Positions 40,879 through 41,126 of a DNA stretch of 41,126 bases are shown piece by piece. This DNA is from Verrucomicrobiota bacterium (GTDB lineage Bacteria > Verrucomicrobiota > Verrucomicrobiia > Opitutales > Opitutaceae), in the NCBI GenBank assembly GCA_023457715.1, contig JAEWKR010000013.1, positions 1 through 41,126 of the forward strand, in the 5' to 3' direction. Each line of letters opens with the position of its first letter. Positions within the stretch are counted from its first letter, which is position 1. The translations under genes were made by a program, and so were the position numbers. A model generated the notes under the pieces. It saw nothing but the letters and a program-made list of their open reading frames with translations, did no database searches and was not told the DNA's origin.

Positions 40879-41126
40879 TCAGCCGAGCAGGTTCGCTCTC
40901 AGTGGCCGCAGCCCGGAAAGCGGACCCCAATCGGCGGCGTCGGGCAGCGGCTGCCTCGCGACGCGCTCCGTCAATTTGTATCGTTCGCGGTAGGCGGCCA
41001 CGTGCCGTTCGACGAACTCGGTGCCGCCCAGCACGGCCGCCTGGCTGAAATACTTGATCCGGCAGCGCAGGATCACCGGAAGCGGCAGCTTTCCGCCCGC
41101 TTCCACCACCTTTAGCACGTCGGCCA
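40879..41126 (-). CDS. C-terminal end of a REP-associated (RAYT) transposase-like protein, partial
   Basis: The last ~82 residues are present; the gene runs off the right edge of the window (no start inside). The stretch LRCRIKYFSQAAVLGGTEFV, followed by ERHVAAYRERY, resembles the C-terminal block of Y1-family REP-associated tyrosine transposases (pattern RxRYFxxxxxxGxxxFV). The HUH and catalytic Tyr motifs would lie outside the window and cannot be checked. The GGGACAGACCCTCT repeats and a GTAG-hairpin repeat in the window support the call. Confidence 0.55.
   Translation of the reverse strand, partial: ADVLKVVEAGGKLPLPVILRCRIKYFSQAAVLGGTEFVERHVAAYRERYKLTERVARQPLPDAADWGPLSGLRPLRANLLG

Overview
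The window is GC-rich, gene-dense bacterial DNA. The following together suggest an environmental Verrucomicrobiota (Opitutales/Opitutaceae-like) or a similar Planctomycetes-Verrucomicrobia-Chlamydiae bacterium: several large FG-GAP/ASPIC-UnbV proteins, a decaheme cytochrome fused to a propeller, a hydrazine-synthase-alpha-like protein, many dispersed simple-sequence repeats, and frequently weak Shine-Dalgarno sites. This placement is inference; there is no rRNA or ribosomal protein marker.

Layout. Positions 1-480 hold tRNA-Asn(GTT) on the minus strand, a hairpin at its 3' end and a displaced copy of its anticodon arm. At 478-3533 a meso-diaminopimelate dehydrogenase gene (minus) diverges from an arsenic-resistance operon arsR-arsC-acr3 (plus). 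A DUF72 gene (plus), a histidine phosphatase and a cupin gene (both minus) follow, separated by dense repeat clusters. From 6294 to 31330 every gene is on the minus strand. Nine genes from 23645 down to 6294 have gaps of 25 bp or less or overlap by 4 bp, so they look like one ~17 kb operon. It encodes a hydrazine-synthase-alpha-like protein, a CRTAC1/ASPIC-UnbV protein, a decaheme cytochrome/YVTN-propeller/peroxidase-like fusion, a two-component-regulator-type propeller, two LivJ-type solute-binding proteins without a permease, a DUF5060/DUF4038 glycoside hydrolase-like protein, a giant TPR/ASPIC lipoprotein and a nitrilase-family amidohydrolase. Two more giant ASPIC/FG-GAP genes lie upstream. 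Almost all products carry export signals, so the cluster describes a periplasmic or cell-surface redox and substrate-capture apparatus whose substrate cannot be read from the sequence.

From 31489 to the end: an asparagine-synthetase-like/radical-SAM gene pair, a MarC-family membrane protein, a proline-rich membrane protein with RLKPR motifs, a small lipoprotein, a RarD-type transporter, an FKBP isomerase, a glucoamylase-domain (GH144-like) protein, a small lysine-rich protein, and the C-terminal end of what looks like a REP-associated (RAYT) transposase.

The most unusual feature is the repeat content. At least eight imperfect inverted repeats have arms built from short degenerate simple sequences. 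Two of them share a 46-bp leader at identical spacing. Several are inserted in frame just after the start codon of exported proteins, ahead of the signal-peptide core. A second family of GC-rich palindromes (core GGACCGCGGGCGGCCCGCCC) also sits inside coding regions.
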